Shown in pieces: positions 1 to 12,031 of a stretch of 64,000 nt of DNA. Every line of letters begins with the position of its first letter. Position 1 is the first letter of the stretch. The translations under genes were made by a program, and so were the position numbers. The notes under the pieces were generated by a model. That model was given only the letters and a program-made list of their open reading frames with translations, was not told where the DNA came from and ran no database searches. Origin of the DNA: Paulownia fortunei (Eukaryota > Streptophyta > Magnoliopsida > Lamiales > Paulowniaceae); contig CM033119.1 in the NCBI GenBank assembly GCA_019321725.1, positions 1,054,001 through 1,118,000 of the forward strand, written 5' to 3'.

Positions 1-2386
1 AGTTAGGAATTTCAATAACTCTCAAATTAAGTGGATTTCAAAAATCCAAATTTTTATAACATATACGGAGAATACTAGACGAGACAAGATAATATGTTGA
101 TAAATACTTTATACTTACGATCTAGTTGGTTAATGGTTATAGATCTTGGAACAAAATTAAAAAATCAGTCAATATCAAAAAATATTATAAATATAAAAAA
201 AGGGTTATTTAGGTCCCCATAAGATTTTAAAGCTCTTATGGCTAACAAATTTATCTCTATAATCTTTTCTATGAAAATTATGTTCTATGTAAAAACATAT
301 TTGAATTTAACATAATTTTTATTAACTTATGATAATTCTATTTAATAAAAAAAATATTATTAATATTTTATGTATTTAGTAAGATATTATTTAAAAATAT
401 TTTATATATTTTTTTGAATTTGTATTAAGTAGAACATTCATAAGTAAAATGTATTAGCTAATAAAAAAAAATTTATTATGCACTAATTTGACAGGAACTA
501 TGTTAAATTAAAAAACAAACTATTAAAATTTAAGTATAATAAAATCTTAAATTATTTTAAGGTCAAGTATTAATTAATAATTGAGAGTACAAAGGAGTAA
601 AGTGAGACAAAATGAAAGTACAATGAGGTAAAAACAATTAAAAGTATAAGATGGTAAACTGATACTCAATAAAAGTTGAGGGGAGTAAAGTGAGATTTAT
701 CTTATTCAAAATCAAATTAAAAACAACAAAATAGAGGAATCAAATGAAAAGTGATTTGGAATGAATCGACATGAGGAATTTGAGCCATTATGATAATTGG
801 ACTAGTTTTCCTTATAAGATGGAAATACGAAGAGATTGGCCCGTACAAGTTTTGGGTGGGTTGCATAGTTTTGGAGTACAACAAAGCAGGGCCATTCCAT
901 CGTTAATTTGAGCAGAATGGTAGGTCAGGATCGAACTCCTTCACTTTGGTCTGGCTTTAAGTGCTGGGCGGCAACTCAGCTCTTACTTTGCACACCTTTG
1001 TTCAGTTCAACTAAAAAATCACTAATATTAATAAATTGATATTTGTTTTAAAAATCTAAAATGAGAGAAATCTAACTTGGCTTGGTTTTAGTGTCGAACT
1101 ATTTTTTGCACATAGCTATTTTTACTTTAGGTCCACTATCTTTTACTACAATATCATGAAGGTATAATAAACAAAAAAATACAAATGCAATTAAAGTTAT
1201 GATTTGACACTAATAATTTTCAATCACTACTTTTAAGGATAAGTTTGTAAAAGAACAAAATACTTATACTTTTTCAATCTCATACTAGGTCAAACTGACC
1301 TTTAATTTTGGGAGGGAAGGGGTATCATTATATAAATGGGAATACATATCATGAAGCCAAAATAAAAAATAGCATGACATACAAATTTGTAGTGCAAAGA
1401 CAAAATATTTCATCTTACAAAAGAAGAACACTGGCAATTATTTATAAAAATGTGTTGAAGTAAGAAATTACAAAAGAGTGGTAAATAATAATACAAAAAG
1501 TAACTAACTTAAAATTAAAGCAATTGAAATTGGAATGTGCTTAGGCCTCATGATACAAAAATAAAATTATTTGGATACTTAGGACATACTTGGTTTAGAC
1601 TAAATCTTAGTAACGAATAATTAAAATCAATGAATTTCAATGATTTTAGAATGTACTTTTAAAAACACAAACAGATTTTCAAATACAAGAAATGTCAAAT
1701 TTTGAAATGTTTCGACATATTTCACCTATAAATTTTCATTTTCATAATAAATTTATTTGTGCAATTTCCCACTTATATGTTCTTTCCATAATACATATTT
1801 TAGATAAATATCTTTCTTAATAATATTTTTTTAACTTAACCAAGCACCTCATAGGTTCAAATAAGTGATCAAATTAATTGCATATGATGAATTAAAAAAT
1901 TATATAATCAAATTAACGATGGGGATATTAGAATCTGTGTAAGCCCTAAGATGCAAATTCATTACTCCTACTATTTATATTTGAATTTAATATATCTACT
2001 TCTTTAGAAAGTTAACATTTAAAGCAATAATGCAACCAGACAAAATAAAAAGCATAATGATCCAGCATCCAAAGTATAACATGTTAACATTGTATGCATT
2101 AATACAACCAGACAGCATAACACATTAACATTGTATGCAACCACACAAAATAAAAAGCATAATGATCCAGCATCCAAAGAATTATGATGTCACCAAAATG
2201 TAGAAATTTTTTTGAACGGTTGTACATTATTATTGTATGCAGTAATGGTTAAATATTATAAACATGTAAAAGAGTTGTGATCCAATATATTGAGCATAGT
2301 AAATAATTACTACCTTCTCCTCCAAATTCATGTGATACTTTCCAGTTTAAATTAAAAAGGAAAAAGTAAAATCAAAGAAAAGGTAC
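1..2386. other. AT-rich non-coding DNA, probably intron of the VTT gene
   Basis: I see no convincing coding exon here. The VTT protein gene on the minus strand lacks its C-terminal exons inside the window, so this stretch is most simply a large intron continuing past the left edge. It is AT-rich, with many A and T runs. It holds an imperfect 105-bp tandem repeat near 2032-2179 and a small tRNA-like B-box motif near 928-940. Confidence 0.5.
2032..2179. repeat. Imperfect direct repeat, 43-bp core, period about 105 bp
   Basis: A 43-base block starting gcaacca and ending catccaaag occurs at 2032-2074 and again at 2137-2179 with about one mismatch. The shorter word taacattgtatgca also occurs twice in the interval. 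This is read directly from the sequence and looks like a local duplication in non-coding DNA. Confidence 0.85.
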
Positions 2387-4640
2387 CTCTGCCTGAAAAT
2401 ATCTTAGCTTTTCAGGCCACAGCCAGTTAACAATGGGTCTGCCAATCAGTTTAGATAGAAAATAGCAGGATGATGCACCAGCAGTGGCATTAAAGACAAC
2501 CAAGAAAAGACCTCTGACAACTCCAAAAAGAGCTCCAGCTAGTAAGGACATGAAAATTGTCCCTGGTATCATAAATGTCTGCATGAATATGTATGTTGAA
2601 CAATAACCGAGAATGAACTTTGCTGGGTACACTCGAGCATAGCTTGCAAGATGATCCCTGGAACATAATATAAATGTCACCCAGGAAAGAGATGAGACAA
2701 TATAGAACTGAAAAATATTGTCAGACTCTAACTGCAGACATTTGACAACAAAGGAAACACACAGACAAATAAAGAAATGATCTATTCCATGACTAAACAA
2801 TAAAGTTTTTTATACAAGTCATACAACCTAGTGTATTTGTCCTGCTTTATTATTCGGACAAGCTGTGCTAACTGTAAAGGCTTAAAATATGGGAAATGCA
2901 AAGTATGTGAATGATCAAATAACTAAATATGCTAATGCAAAACTCAAGGAATCTTATTTGCTGCTGAACTGGGATAAATAGACAATTTCTCGTACCACAA
3001 TTTGTTGATTTGATTCATTCCAATAAAATACTTCCCTAAACAGTCCAATGGGTGGTGTAGTTTAGTGTATACTGAACATCAACTGAAACACTGCATCGTG
3101 CACCATAAGTTTAGTTCTAGAATGCCAAAATAGGATTTTGAGCCCATCAAGTAGGGAATTTGAAGCTGGGGGATAAAGACAAGCCATACCTTGATATAAA
3201 GAGAGAGATAAAAAATCATGCCCTTTCACATTGTAGTTATTTGCTTAAATGGTGAGAGCATATGGATAAGTAGATTTGAAGCTAGAGACATGGATATTTA
3301 CAAAGCAGTGTTTTAGAAGGCATTCCTCGAGGCATGGTGTTGCCACATTGCGCTTGGGCGATGGTTGGGGCCTTTAGCCTCTTGGGCGTACACCAGATGG
3401 CATGGGGCGTACTTCCATGCACTTGAGCCACGCCTTTTGTGCCCAGATGCTTAGATGAATGTCCGCTGATCCAAGGTTATAGGTATGCTCTTCTAGACTG
3501 GAGTTGGTCCATTTTAACAAAAAAAAAATGATGGCCACCACTAACCCACATTTAATTAAATTAGTAGCCCACAAATAATTTATGGCTATTAACATGAAAG
3601 AGTCCGAGTCTGAAATAAATTCTTGTACAAGTCAAAAACAGAAATAAGAAACCCTTCACCTGCCCCCACACAACCACACAAAATGTTCATAATTTCCCAT
3701 ATGAGTTCTCTGTGGAGGCCATCATTTTCTCCCAAGGTTAGTAATATTATACCCAAAACTTCATATTCTTTCATAAATCTTCGCATTAGATTGGTGGGTT
3801 TTACTCTTTCTTTGAATAAAGAAAGATTTCGTTTTGTTTTTAAGGAATATTTATCTTATTTTTGGCAAGAGTTGAACTTGAACGGTCCTGCTCGAATTCA
3901 ATATGCTATTATTATGCTATAATGGTTGTTCTCGTATTAAGCATTTTCCATCTTAAGTTTTTTCATGTATTTTTTTGCCCGTGCTTCGCCTTTTAAATCA
4001 CTGTTACATAGTCGGCACCTTCACGCATCGGCGTAATGGCACAAGAAAGGAGCATTACTATGTTCATAGTTTAGATTGCATAGGAGTATTTTGTGTTTCT
4101 TTTACTTCATGCTAACTCCCCCTCATCAATATAATGGAGGTGCATCAAATAAGAGAGAGAATTCATCCAGTTACAACTACAAACCAAGCCATATACAATT
4201 CTCAAATACAAATTCATAACACATCAAAAGCAACTTGAGCTAAAGTCAATATCATACTATTATCAAACATCGAATCTCCCAGCAGATATTCCATATGTCC
4301 ACATTACATATAAAAGCGACAAAATAAATTAAATTCTCAAAAGGTAATCAAAATTAAAGTAAAAAAAAAAAGGCCCTTACTTGAGCAAGCGAAGATCTGC
4401 AAGGGTGCGAGGCAGCTTGAGCATCTCGTACTCGGAAGCGGGCATCGTAAGGTAAATGCACAACAACCCGGAGGAGAAGACCAAAAATACCCCGAAAGCC
4501 GCCACGAATTCCCACCGCGAGAGCGGAAATTTATCGGCCTTAGATTTCTTCCCCGTGGGAGACTCCGCATCCTTCTCCTCATCCCTATTCAACAGCCTAC
4601 CACCACCGGTTTCCACCACCAGGCTCCGCGGCGCCGCCAT
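2387..4640 (-). CDS. VTT/SNARE-associated Golgi family (TVP38/TMEM64, DedA-like) membrane protein, partial at 3' end
   Basis: Two exons are visible: exon 1 at 4640-4381 and exon 2 at 2657-2387. They join in phase 2 and give about 177 residues before the gene leaves the window. Exon 1 encodes a short basic/acidic cytosolic head and a first membrane segment around residues 46-65. Exon 2 encodes the start of the VTT domain, including FMIPGTIFMSLLAGALFG, then FNATAGASSCYFLSKLIGRP and a PEKLRYFQAE end. Family members are multi-pass proteins of the endomembrane system; the yeast and animal relatives TVP38, TMEM41B and VMP1 act in membrane trafficking and lipid scrambling. I chose the ATG at 4640 (MAAPRSLV). 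An in-frame ATG lies 31 codons upstream at 4733. The missing C-terminal exons should lie beyond position 1, so the next intron exceeds 2.3 kb. From memory the closest Arabidopsis match is At1g71940. Confidence 0.88.
3306..4003. mobile_element. Non-autonomous hAT-like transposon in intron 1 of the VTT gene
   Basis: The element starts with CAGTGTTTTAGAAGGC and ends with the inverted match GCCTTTTAAATCACTG, so the terminal inverted repeats agree at 14 of 16 bases and begin CAGTG as in hAT elements. It is flanked by ttacaaag (3298-3305) and ttacatag (4004-4011), an 8-bp target-site duplication with one mismatch. Eight bp is the hAT duplication size. Near both ends there are GC-rich words (cttgggcg, tgcttcgcc). 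No transposase reading frame is visible in its roughly 700 bp, so it must have been moved by another element. Confidence 0.75.
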
Positions 4641-6405
4641 GGAAAGTGACGGCGATGACGATGCTGCTGACGTGGACAAAAGTTGCAAGAAATTGTTGGG
4701 AAGCGATGAGCAGCGCAGGATTTTAACCTTCATTATAGTGAGAATAAAAGGAAAAAAAAATGTTTTGGGCTTGGCTCATTGCTGCTGCTCCTGCTATTAA
4801 CAAATCAAAAACATCGCAGTTTAGGGGCATTAAATGGGCGTAAAAATTCAAGATAAATTCAGTAACACAAAATACGTGAAATCACGAGGGAATAGGGATT
4901 TTTTTATTTTTTTTTTTTGAGGGGGGATTGAAAATGGGCGAAATTTTCATCAATTCTTGAGCTGGGATTCATTGGGCAATTGATTGAATTGTGTGGAAGT
5001 GTATATAAAACACATATCAGGAAAGAAATAAAGGGTGAATATGAATCATCAAAAACCTTAGAACCTGAAATGATTTATAAATTGTGTTTGTTTCTCTCTG
5101 TGTGTATTCAAGGGAGAGACAGAGAGAGAGTATGGGAGTGGTACAGGGGTCAATGGTGGGGCGTATAGAGTAGTATAACTCTCGTTTGAAGTTTTGAACA
5201 CAAACGCGGTTTTATAGGAAATTGTTTAGTAATATGGTTTTGTTGGATTAATTACATTTGAATGCTAATCTTCCACAAAGTATGTTCGGATTGCCCTAGA
5301 TTGCGTACAACAATTGATAGTTAATGCTGATAAAATACAGTTGTGCAATTTAAACGAGACAAAAAAATGTATAATTTGCTGTACTAATTAGAATTGATGA
5401 TGTGCTACAATAAATTTTTTAATCTCCCATGAGATTAAGAATACACTTAAAATATAGTATTCCATATGTTATTAACAAATGTAATGAAGTAATTTTGAAA
5501 TTTTACAAAATTTTGAGATTTTTTAAAAATGGTGTCAGCTGATTCGGTCACTGTTATAAAGTGATTGGATAACCACGTGAGTGAAGATTCAATTTCAATC
5601 TCCCAAAAAATATGCTATGACTTGAAATCCAACAAGTTAAAACTTTTGAGTGATTTAGATACTAAATGAAAACTAATTAACAAGCATCTGTTAACTATAG
5701 AGTTGGAGGGTATTTATAGTAGCAAGCTATCACGTGAAGTCATTCTTGTGTCTATTGTGCCTGAAATCACTAGGTGATAATTCGTATGATTGGATTGGGA
5801 TCGGTCCGAATCGGTAAGATTGTTTAAAAAGATACCAATCTTGTTATGTGTTGATGATACTCTTTAATTGCAGGGGCATTTTGGAACTTTATGCTATATT
5901 ATTTCTCTCTCATTAGACATGTTCTCAACAAATGTAATTAGGCACTTTTTGAGATTTTAAGAAAATATAAGAAATTATGATGCATGTTTTGGTGTTCTAC
6001 CGCAATGTGAAGTCCTCATGAACACCTCTAATACATTTCCATTTTTTGGGTAATATCATATGATGGACTTCTAATTTCGCCGATTAATTAAGATTCATTT
6101 GATATAAACAACTATTTGGTTCATCATTTCGGAACATCTATGACTTTGTTGTAGCAGACAAGTGGATCTATCATAAGAGATGTTAAAACAGTTTCAAGAA
6201 ACGAAAGAACCTTGGCTCTTGCCATAAATTCTCAAACTTGTACAAAAACAACAGCTAGATTTCATTATACTCGTTCCTTATTCTTACATACTGAGCTCTG
6301 CTATTAACAGATTATTGGCGAAGAAAGAAAATCAGAAAACAACAAATGCATTCATGGGATATAACATGTTATATGTGAAGCAGTGACAGAAAACTGAAGA
6401 GGGAT
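4641..6405. other. Intergenic region between VTT 5' end and P450 3' end
   Basis: No coding region is supported. The part next to 4640 is the 5' leader and promoter of the minus-strand VTT gene. It includes a T-rich run at 4900-4918 and a GA-rich tract near 5116-5130. The rest is AT-rich and I recognise nothing in it. Confidence 0.6.
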
Positions 6406-8001
6406 TTATTTTTCATGAGGATGAAGGTGAACAGGAAGCCCATAAACCGGTGTAGGGGAAGCATAGAACACTATCTTCTCATTTGGGATTGCCTTTTCAA
6501 GTTCGAACCTTCTCACCACATTGTGCATGAAAACCAAGACTTCTAGCCTAGCATACTCTTTTCCAGGACACATTCGTGGTCCTCCTCCAAAGGGCACAAA
6601 CGTGTAAGGAGCAGGTCCACTACCCTCAAACCTCGAGGGATCAAACTTTTCGGGTTCAGGGAAGTACTTGGGATTCTTGTGTGATGAATGAACAGTCCAA
6701 AATGTCTGCAAGTTGAGTATTGAGAGTTAAGCAAACGATGGCAATGTATATTTATATTATGTATGAAAGGATGAACTTGGACATGTACCTTCCATCCTTT
6801 AGGGATGGTGAAACCAGCGTAGGTGAACTCAGTTGTGGTTTCCCTGAATGCTCCTTGAGCAGGCGGTGTTAACCTGAGTGATTCACGTGCCACGTTCCAG
6901 GAATATTTCATCTTTTCGATATCTTCCCATGTCAGTAACTCATCAGGACCTTTTGATTTTGCAATCTCCATTTGTTCTGCAATTTTCTTATGGCATTTTT
7001 TCAGAGGAATAAAAAGAAACTCAAGCTGTTGAGGCTATATAGAAATGATTGTTACCTTTCAAAACCTCTTTGTAAATGTGGGGAAGTTCTGCAAGGTAAT
7101 TCATGACAGCGGTGACTGCAGAGCTGGTAGTCTCAAAGCTAGCCACCAGCAAACCAATAATGTTGTTAGAAATCTCCATTTCACTCAAAAACTGGCCATC
7201 TTCATCTGTCACAAGTAGCATTTTCGACAATAAGTCTAGTCCCTCGGTCTCATTGTTCTTCATCAGCTCATTTCTCCTCTCCTTGATGATCCTCATCAGC
7301 TCTTCGCGCACCATTTTGCCTCCTTTGATAGCACGATTGTAAGCCGTACCTGGCAAATCTATAGGCACGGAGAACATCCCATTAGTCACCAGAGTGAAGG
7401 GATCGGATAACCTCTTTATGTGCTCTGGATCAACCACACTCAGAAATAATCTACATGCCAGCTCAAAGGTGTACTTCTTCGACAAGGGGAAAACCTTCAC
7501 CACTGAATTAGAGATCCAGTCACTATCCAAATGCTCACGAGCCAGGGCATCCATCACCGGTATGTACTGTTTTAAGGCCTCGGGCTTGAGAATGTCATGG
7601 TGAAAGCTACGTTTTAAGGCCGATACTTCCTTCAAGTTACTTTCTACAAATTCAGGGAACAGCAAGGCCTTCTTCATTGATTGTGGCCACCAGGAGGTGA
7701 GGAGTTTGTTCTCATTCATGAAAAGAAACTTGTTACCTTGTGCACCACAAAATATTGCCATTTTCTCTCCCAACAAGGAGGTTTGGAATACCTCCGGCGA
7801 GTACTTCTGCATCCTATCTTTGACAAATTTCTGAGGGCCTAACAGGGCAAACTCCATGTTCTCTCCCAACATTGGCCAACCCTTTGAGCCGGGAGGCAGG
7901 TTTTTCAAATTGTCAGAGCCCTTTTTACGAATAAATGAGATAAGATAGAGGGAGAGAGGAAGAAGTGCAAGAGGAAGAACATATGGTAAGAAGGCCTCCA
8001 T
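6406..8001 (-). CDS. Cytochrome P450, CYP716-like (triterpenoid oxidase family)
   Basis: Three exons, 8001-7056, 6976-6789 and 6705-6406, join in phase to give 477 residues, the usual CYP716 length. Visible in order: N-terminal membrane anchor (about residues 4-22), the proline-rich hinge [14 protein letters not shown], an I-helix segment ASFETTSS (287-294), ExxR as ESLR (347-350), PSRFE, and the haem loop [18 protein letters not shown] with cysteine 424. Known CYP716 enzymes are ER monooxygenases that oxidise pentacyclic triterpenes, for example beta-amyrin at C-28. The substrate here cannot be read from sequence. The I-helix is odd: CYP716A members typically read GGHDT, here SFET, keeping the acid as Glu. 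The start at 8001 is preferred over an in-frame ATG at 8124, because the latter lies upstream of a good TATA box (8077-8084). The gene sits between two genes that are neighbours in Arabidopsis, so it may be an insertion at this locus. Confidence 0.92.
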
Positions 8002-9029
8002 GCTTGTTCTCAAGCAACTACAACTGTTGAATATGTGAACAGAAGTGAGTATGCCTTGAGAAGTTGCAGCATTGAGTATATATAGGACTAAAACGCTCCG
8101 AGAGAATTGAGTCTTGGCCTGCATTTTGGAAATTTGTGAGGCAAAAACACAAGGCTATAAGACAAAATAAAGTATATCTGGAGAGGTGAATTATAAAAGG
8201 TTTAGGAATGTGGAATGTAGTACTAATGTTGCAGCATTTTGAGCCATGACAAAATATGGTATTTCAATAGAACTGAAGACATTGCTTTCCTAGGATATTT
8301 ACCTTCTATTATCCTTGTGTTTGTCTTATTAAGATGTCACCAAGTTTTTTATTTGTGTATTGATGTTATAGAATCTAACAACAAACTGAAGATCCTCAAA
8401 ATCAAACAAAAAGAGAATATTTGATGGAATATACAATGTAGCATTTTTGTATAGTGAAAATGCTCGTTTCTGTAAAATATGCAAAATCCCAAAATTTGCT
8501 AAAGCAGGCACTTCAAGAACAGAATCCTGATTTGCAAATACTCCCACGTCCACTAGTCTTACCACTGATTAATTCTTCCAGCTTATACAGGAATAACCAG
8601 ATATCATTGTCCATCATCTTCATTAGTATTACATTCCAAGCAGTATTACAATATGAAAAAAGAATATATAAAATAAATATGGCATGTGATACTTCTATAT
8701 GTTGAAACGTTACAGTACACATAAAAAGTGAAAACCCTGAAAAGAGATGGATTTTTCATGAGGCAGGCTGCAAAAACATATATAAGAAATTCACAATTGC
8801 TTACAACAAGAACAGTCAAGAATTAAAATCAGCAATTTAGCTTACGTCCCCGACTTGGGGAAGCATGACCCAAGGCAACTTTTCAAAACAAAAGCTTGCC
8901 CTTTGATGGATTTTCAGTGGACCAAAGTCTGTTATTTTTACAAATTTTAAAATAAAAATTCTATGTGAATGCATTCTAGTTATAAATCAGGAAAGCATTC
9001 AAGTACATGGTTTAAATGGTTTTCAGCAT
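8002..9029. other. Intergenic region: P450 promoter and NAC 3' flank
   Basis: Apart from the TATA box near 8080, I see no supported gene. The interval is AT-rich. The part close to 9029 is the 3' flank of the minus-strand NAC gene. Confidence 0.6.
8077..8084 (-). promoter_or_regulatory. TATA box of the P450 gene
   Basis: On the minus strand this reads ctatatatac, about 75 bp upstream of the chosen ATG at 8001. It implies a transcription start near 8050 and decides against the longer reading frame that opens at 8124. Confidence 0.6.
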
Positions 9030-10837
9030 CTAACTCATCATTGTGGGGACTAATGGCATGTTTGTGTAAGCATATGATGAGGGTCCAATGACTTGAGATG
9101 CAAGTAGCCTATCAAAGCTCTTCCAATCACTGAATTGGTTACCAAAGTTGCTTTTCTCATCTTCAATGTCCTCATTGGCTACAGCACTATGCTCGAAATT
9201 ATTATCATTTGTTGCGAAGCTTGTTGAAATGGAGGGGCTGTCAAGCTTTGGAAGCTCAACCATTTGGCCCTCAAAAGGGCTGTGGCTAGACTTGACAGTC
9301 TCCGGTGGAAATGGAGGCTGATGAAAACTTGTCCCTTGATTAAGGGCCGGTTCGAAATTATGCATCAGACTCGGGGTGCTGGGATATGATGGAGGCCTGT
9401 AACTGCTGCTGTTTCTGATATAGTAAGCGTTATTCCAAGCTTCAAAACCTTGCTTGTGACTTGGATTCGGTTTCTTGAATGCGCGACAAACAACCCATCC
9501 TTCTTCCTGTTGCATTGATCTAATCAGATAAGCTTTCTAATTTATTGACTTTATTATCATGCATCAATCTAAGCACCCAAATTAACTGTTAGATAAAGAT
9601 ATATGTTAATTAAGATGAGGGAATCAACTCTAGGCATCAAATCCACACCATACAGAATGTAAAATTGTAAGGAGGGTTGATATGACTGACTTGTTGGAAT
9701 TTTTTCCAATTTTCATTGTAGTAGCACATAAGTGACTTTTTCATTCCTTTCCACAAGTTAGTCTTAGTTTAATACCATAGTTAATTGCTACTTTAATTAG
9801 TTACGTGTTCTTAAAATTGCTGCTCAATTAGCATTTTCAACCTCAGAAAGTGCTTTTGGAAAGAATGGCTGTCACGTTTCAAATCATTTCAGATGTAGAA
9901 AAAGGTCCTAGACATAAATTATAACTGGATTCAATGAATTCCATGCCACTAAATTCAAATGAAGACTATCCAAGATATCCATTTTCTACTTTGTGCACTT
10001 GGATTCAAACAAAAGAAAAATCACGTTTGAAAACAATTAAGAAACTGCAGAAAATTCATATGCAGTACTCTAACTTGATGCGAAGCCTTTCTGCTTAATC
10101 TCAAGTTAATATATGTTTGTGTTTACCTGAGGAGGTCCATGTTCAGATGTCTGGAGGCGATATTCATGCATGATCCAATCGGTTTTCCTTCCGTTTGGTG
10201 CGCGTCCTTTGTAGAACACCAAGGTCTTTCTCATCCCTATGATTCTGTCCTTTGAAACCACTGCCTTGTCCCTTCCTGTTGCCTTCCAGAAACCAGCAGT
10301 TGTCGCCCTGTTGGTTCGTGTGCCAGTCGGATACTTCCTGTCCTTGTGACTGAAGAAATACCACTCATTCTGTTCTTCATATCCCAATTTGCACCTGTCT
10401 GTAGAAACAAAATGGATACATGATCAAGAAACTATTAATCTAGCAAGCCCAAAAAAGAAACTTCATATTCTAGCTGGAATATAACACAAGGATTACAAAC
10501 AACTAATGCAGATCCTTTCAACTAGTATCTTGATTAATGGTCACAAGGATTGATGATCACTCAAAAAAGATTGAAATAAATGGGAAATGGGACTTGATTT
10601 ATAGTTTAGGACCACAGTGAGAAATATCAACAGCCTTAGATATTTTTCACATTAGTTTTATGCAAATCGATGTGTACCTTGGATGTCCCATGGCTCCATT
10701 CTATAGAGATCAATGTCAGTGATCACATCAAGATCAATTTTCAGAGAGTTAATCTTTCTCTTGAGATAGTAGCCAACCAGTTCTTCCTCGGTGGGGTGAA
10801 ACCGAAAGCCAGGAGGTACACATGACTCCATTTCCAT
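9030..10837 (-). CDS. VND7: NAC transcription factor, VND7-type (vascular-related NAC-domain)
   Basis: Three exons, 10837-10678, 10398-10127 and 9506-9030, join in phase to give 302 residues. The NAC domain fills residues 8-157 with all five subdomains: [43 protein letters not shown] with [10 protein letters not shown] (89-98), [19 protein letters not shown], and [43 protein letters not shown] and the tail motif LPKLDSPS match VND7 rather than VND1-6, which read EELVDYYLRKK. VND7 is a nuclear activator that drives xylem vessel differentiation, turning on secondary wall and cell-death genes. The C-terminal third is Ser/Pro/Asn-rich and acidic, as expected of an activation domain, and ends with a [14 protein letters not shown] segment. 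A nearer in-frame ATG lies two codons downstream. An apparent extension to 10864 is probably intron, since an acceptor sits at about 10854. The neighbouring VTT gene supports VND7 identity, because the Arabidopsis pair is adjacent. Confidence 0.93.
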
Positions 10838-10853
10838 TTCTGATCTTCTGATC

Positions 10854-11936
10854 CTGGTAAACAATGCCAGATAGTAAGTATATGTTAGTGGAGAGAGCAG
10901 ATCATTACAAAGATATATATTTGATCAAGAGACTATTTAAATTTCATTCATTTTGAGATCATGATTAGCACAAAAACTGAGCTGAATAATGCTGTGGATC
11001 CCCATAGCAATCCACACCAGAAGATATTTCTCCTTGTACAGGTACTCTGTAAAGCTACTTTTGGAAGACTCCTCTTGATGAAAAGGTTCACAAAAGAGAG
11101 TAAAATTCACACAACTCTCTTTAATGTGAAAATTGTCATGATTCAATTCATACCCATTCGTGAGCAAAATGGAATGATGGTCCCAACAATGTTTGCTGCA
11201 TGTGTTTGAAATTGTGTTTTATGAGGATGAAATGGCAGACCAAAAATGTGGTACCCCACCCCACCCCACAAAACATAGGCCAATCCTCTTAGTTGCATGT
11301 ACAGTGATTAAGGCAAAAGTATGTTGAACACAAAAGTAGTAGCTAAGTAGTGGCCGTAAAAATTGACTTTTTTTTTTATTTTATTTTCTTGAGAGACATG
11401 GGCATGCATGTTCATTTCTTTGAGTGCATTCCACTCCATGCTTCCTGGTGCACAAGGGGTTTTCACACCCACCCTACTCTTGTTGCATAATTTATGAATT
11501 CCTCCAAACATCATCTTTTCAACATATAATAAGCTTATTTTGTATGCTATAGAACAAATATTAACCTCTTCTAGCCCCCAAAGGGACTAGTTCTCAAAAT
11601 TCTTGATTTTGTTTTGGATTTTGCCAAGTTAGGCTTGTTACAACCTCGGCTTATGTTTTGTAGGTAGATGAAAAAGAAAAAAACAAAATTACTAACCTAC
11701 CTCTCTCTCTCTCTCAAATCCGGACACAAGTGCCTCAGACAGTCGCACAGATGCACATATTTACACATGCATGGATGATCTGAAGCCTTGGTAGAATGTA
11801 AGGGTTGCGTGTGTAATGTCTAATGAAATCTTTTGGTTAGTGTTAGCATGAAACCCCATTCCACTTCATGACATAACATGTCGAACAACACAAGCTCATG
11901 CACCCATTAAAGCAACAAATTCAAGAAAATACTAAC
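10854..11936 (-). other. Putative 5'-UTR intron of the VND7-type gene
   Basis: Read on the minus strand, a donor ttctg|gttagta lies at 11937/11936 and an acceptor tgtttaccag|gatc at 10854/10853, just before the start codon. Upstream of the donor are a CT-rich leader and a TATA box in the right order. The interval itself has no supported coding sequence. This is an inference from splice-site look and spacing. Confidence 0.4.
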
Positions 11937-11971
11937 CAGAAAGTTTGTCCTCGTCCCGTTCTTGAACTGCA

Positions 11972-11980
11972 GAGAGAGAG

Positions 11981-12014
<34 letters not shown>
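11972..12014. repeat. (AG)n microsatellite in the VND7 leader
   Basis: A nearly pure AG repeat, CT on the transcribed strand, lies between the putative TATA box and the leader exon. Pyrimidine-rich tracts are common near plant transcription starts. The number of repeats is likely to vary between individuals. Confidence 0.85.
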
Positions 12015-12016
<2 letters not shown>

Positions 12017-12023
12017 TTCTTGG

Positions 12024-12031
12024 TATATATA
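12024..12031 (-). promoter_or_regulatory. Putative TATA box of the VND7-type gene
   Basis: The minus strand reads ctatatata about 85 bp upstream of the putative leader donor and just upstream of the CT tract. A second TA-rich run follows at 12047-12065, so the exact box is uncertain. Confidence 0.4.

Noticed and set aside
900..1010. tRNA-like B-box word (minus strand agttcgatcct) suggesting a SINE
   Set aside because: No convincing A box at the right distance, no tail and no target duplication were found.
8002..8124. N-terminal extension of the P450 starting MQAKTQF
   Set aside because: It lies upstream of or across a good TATA box at 8077-8084, and it would place residues before a typical P450 membrane anchor.
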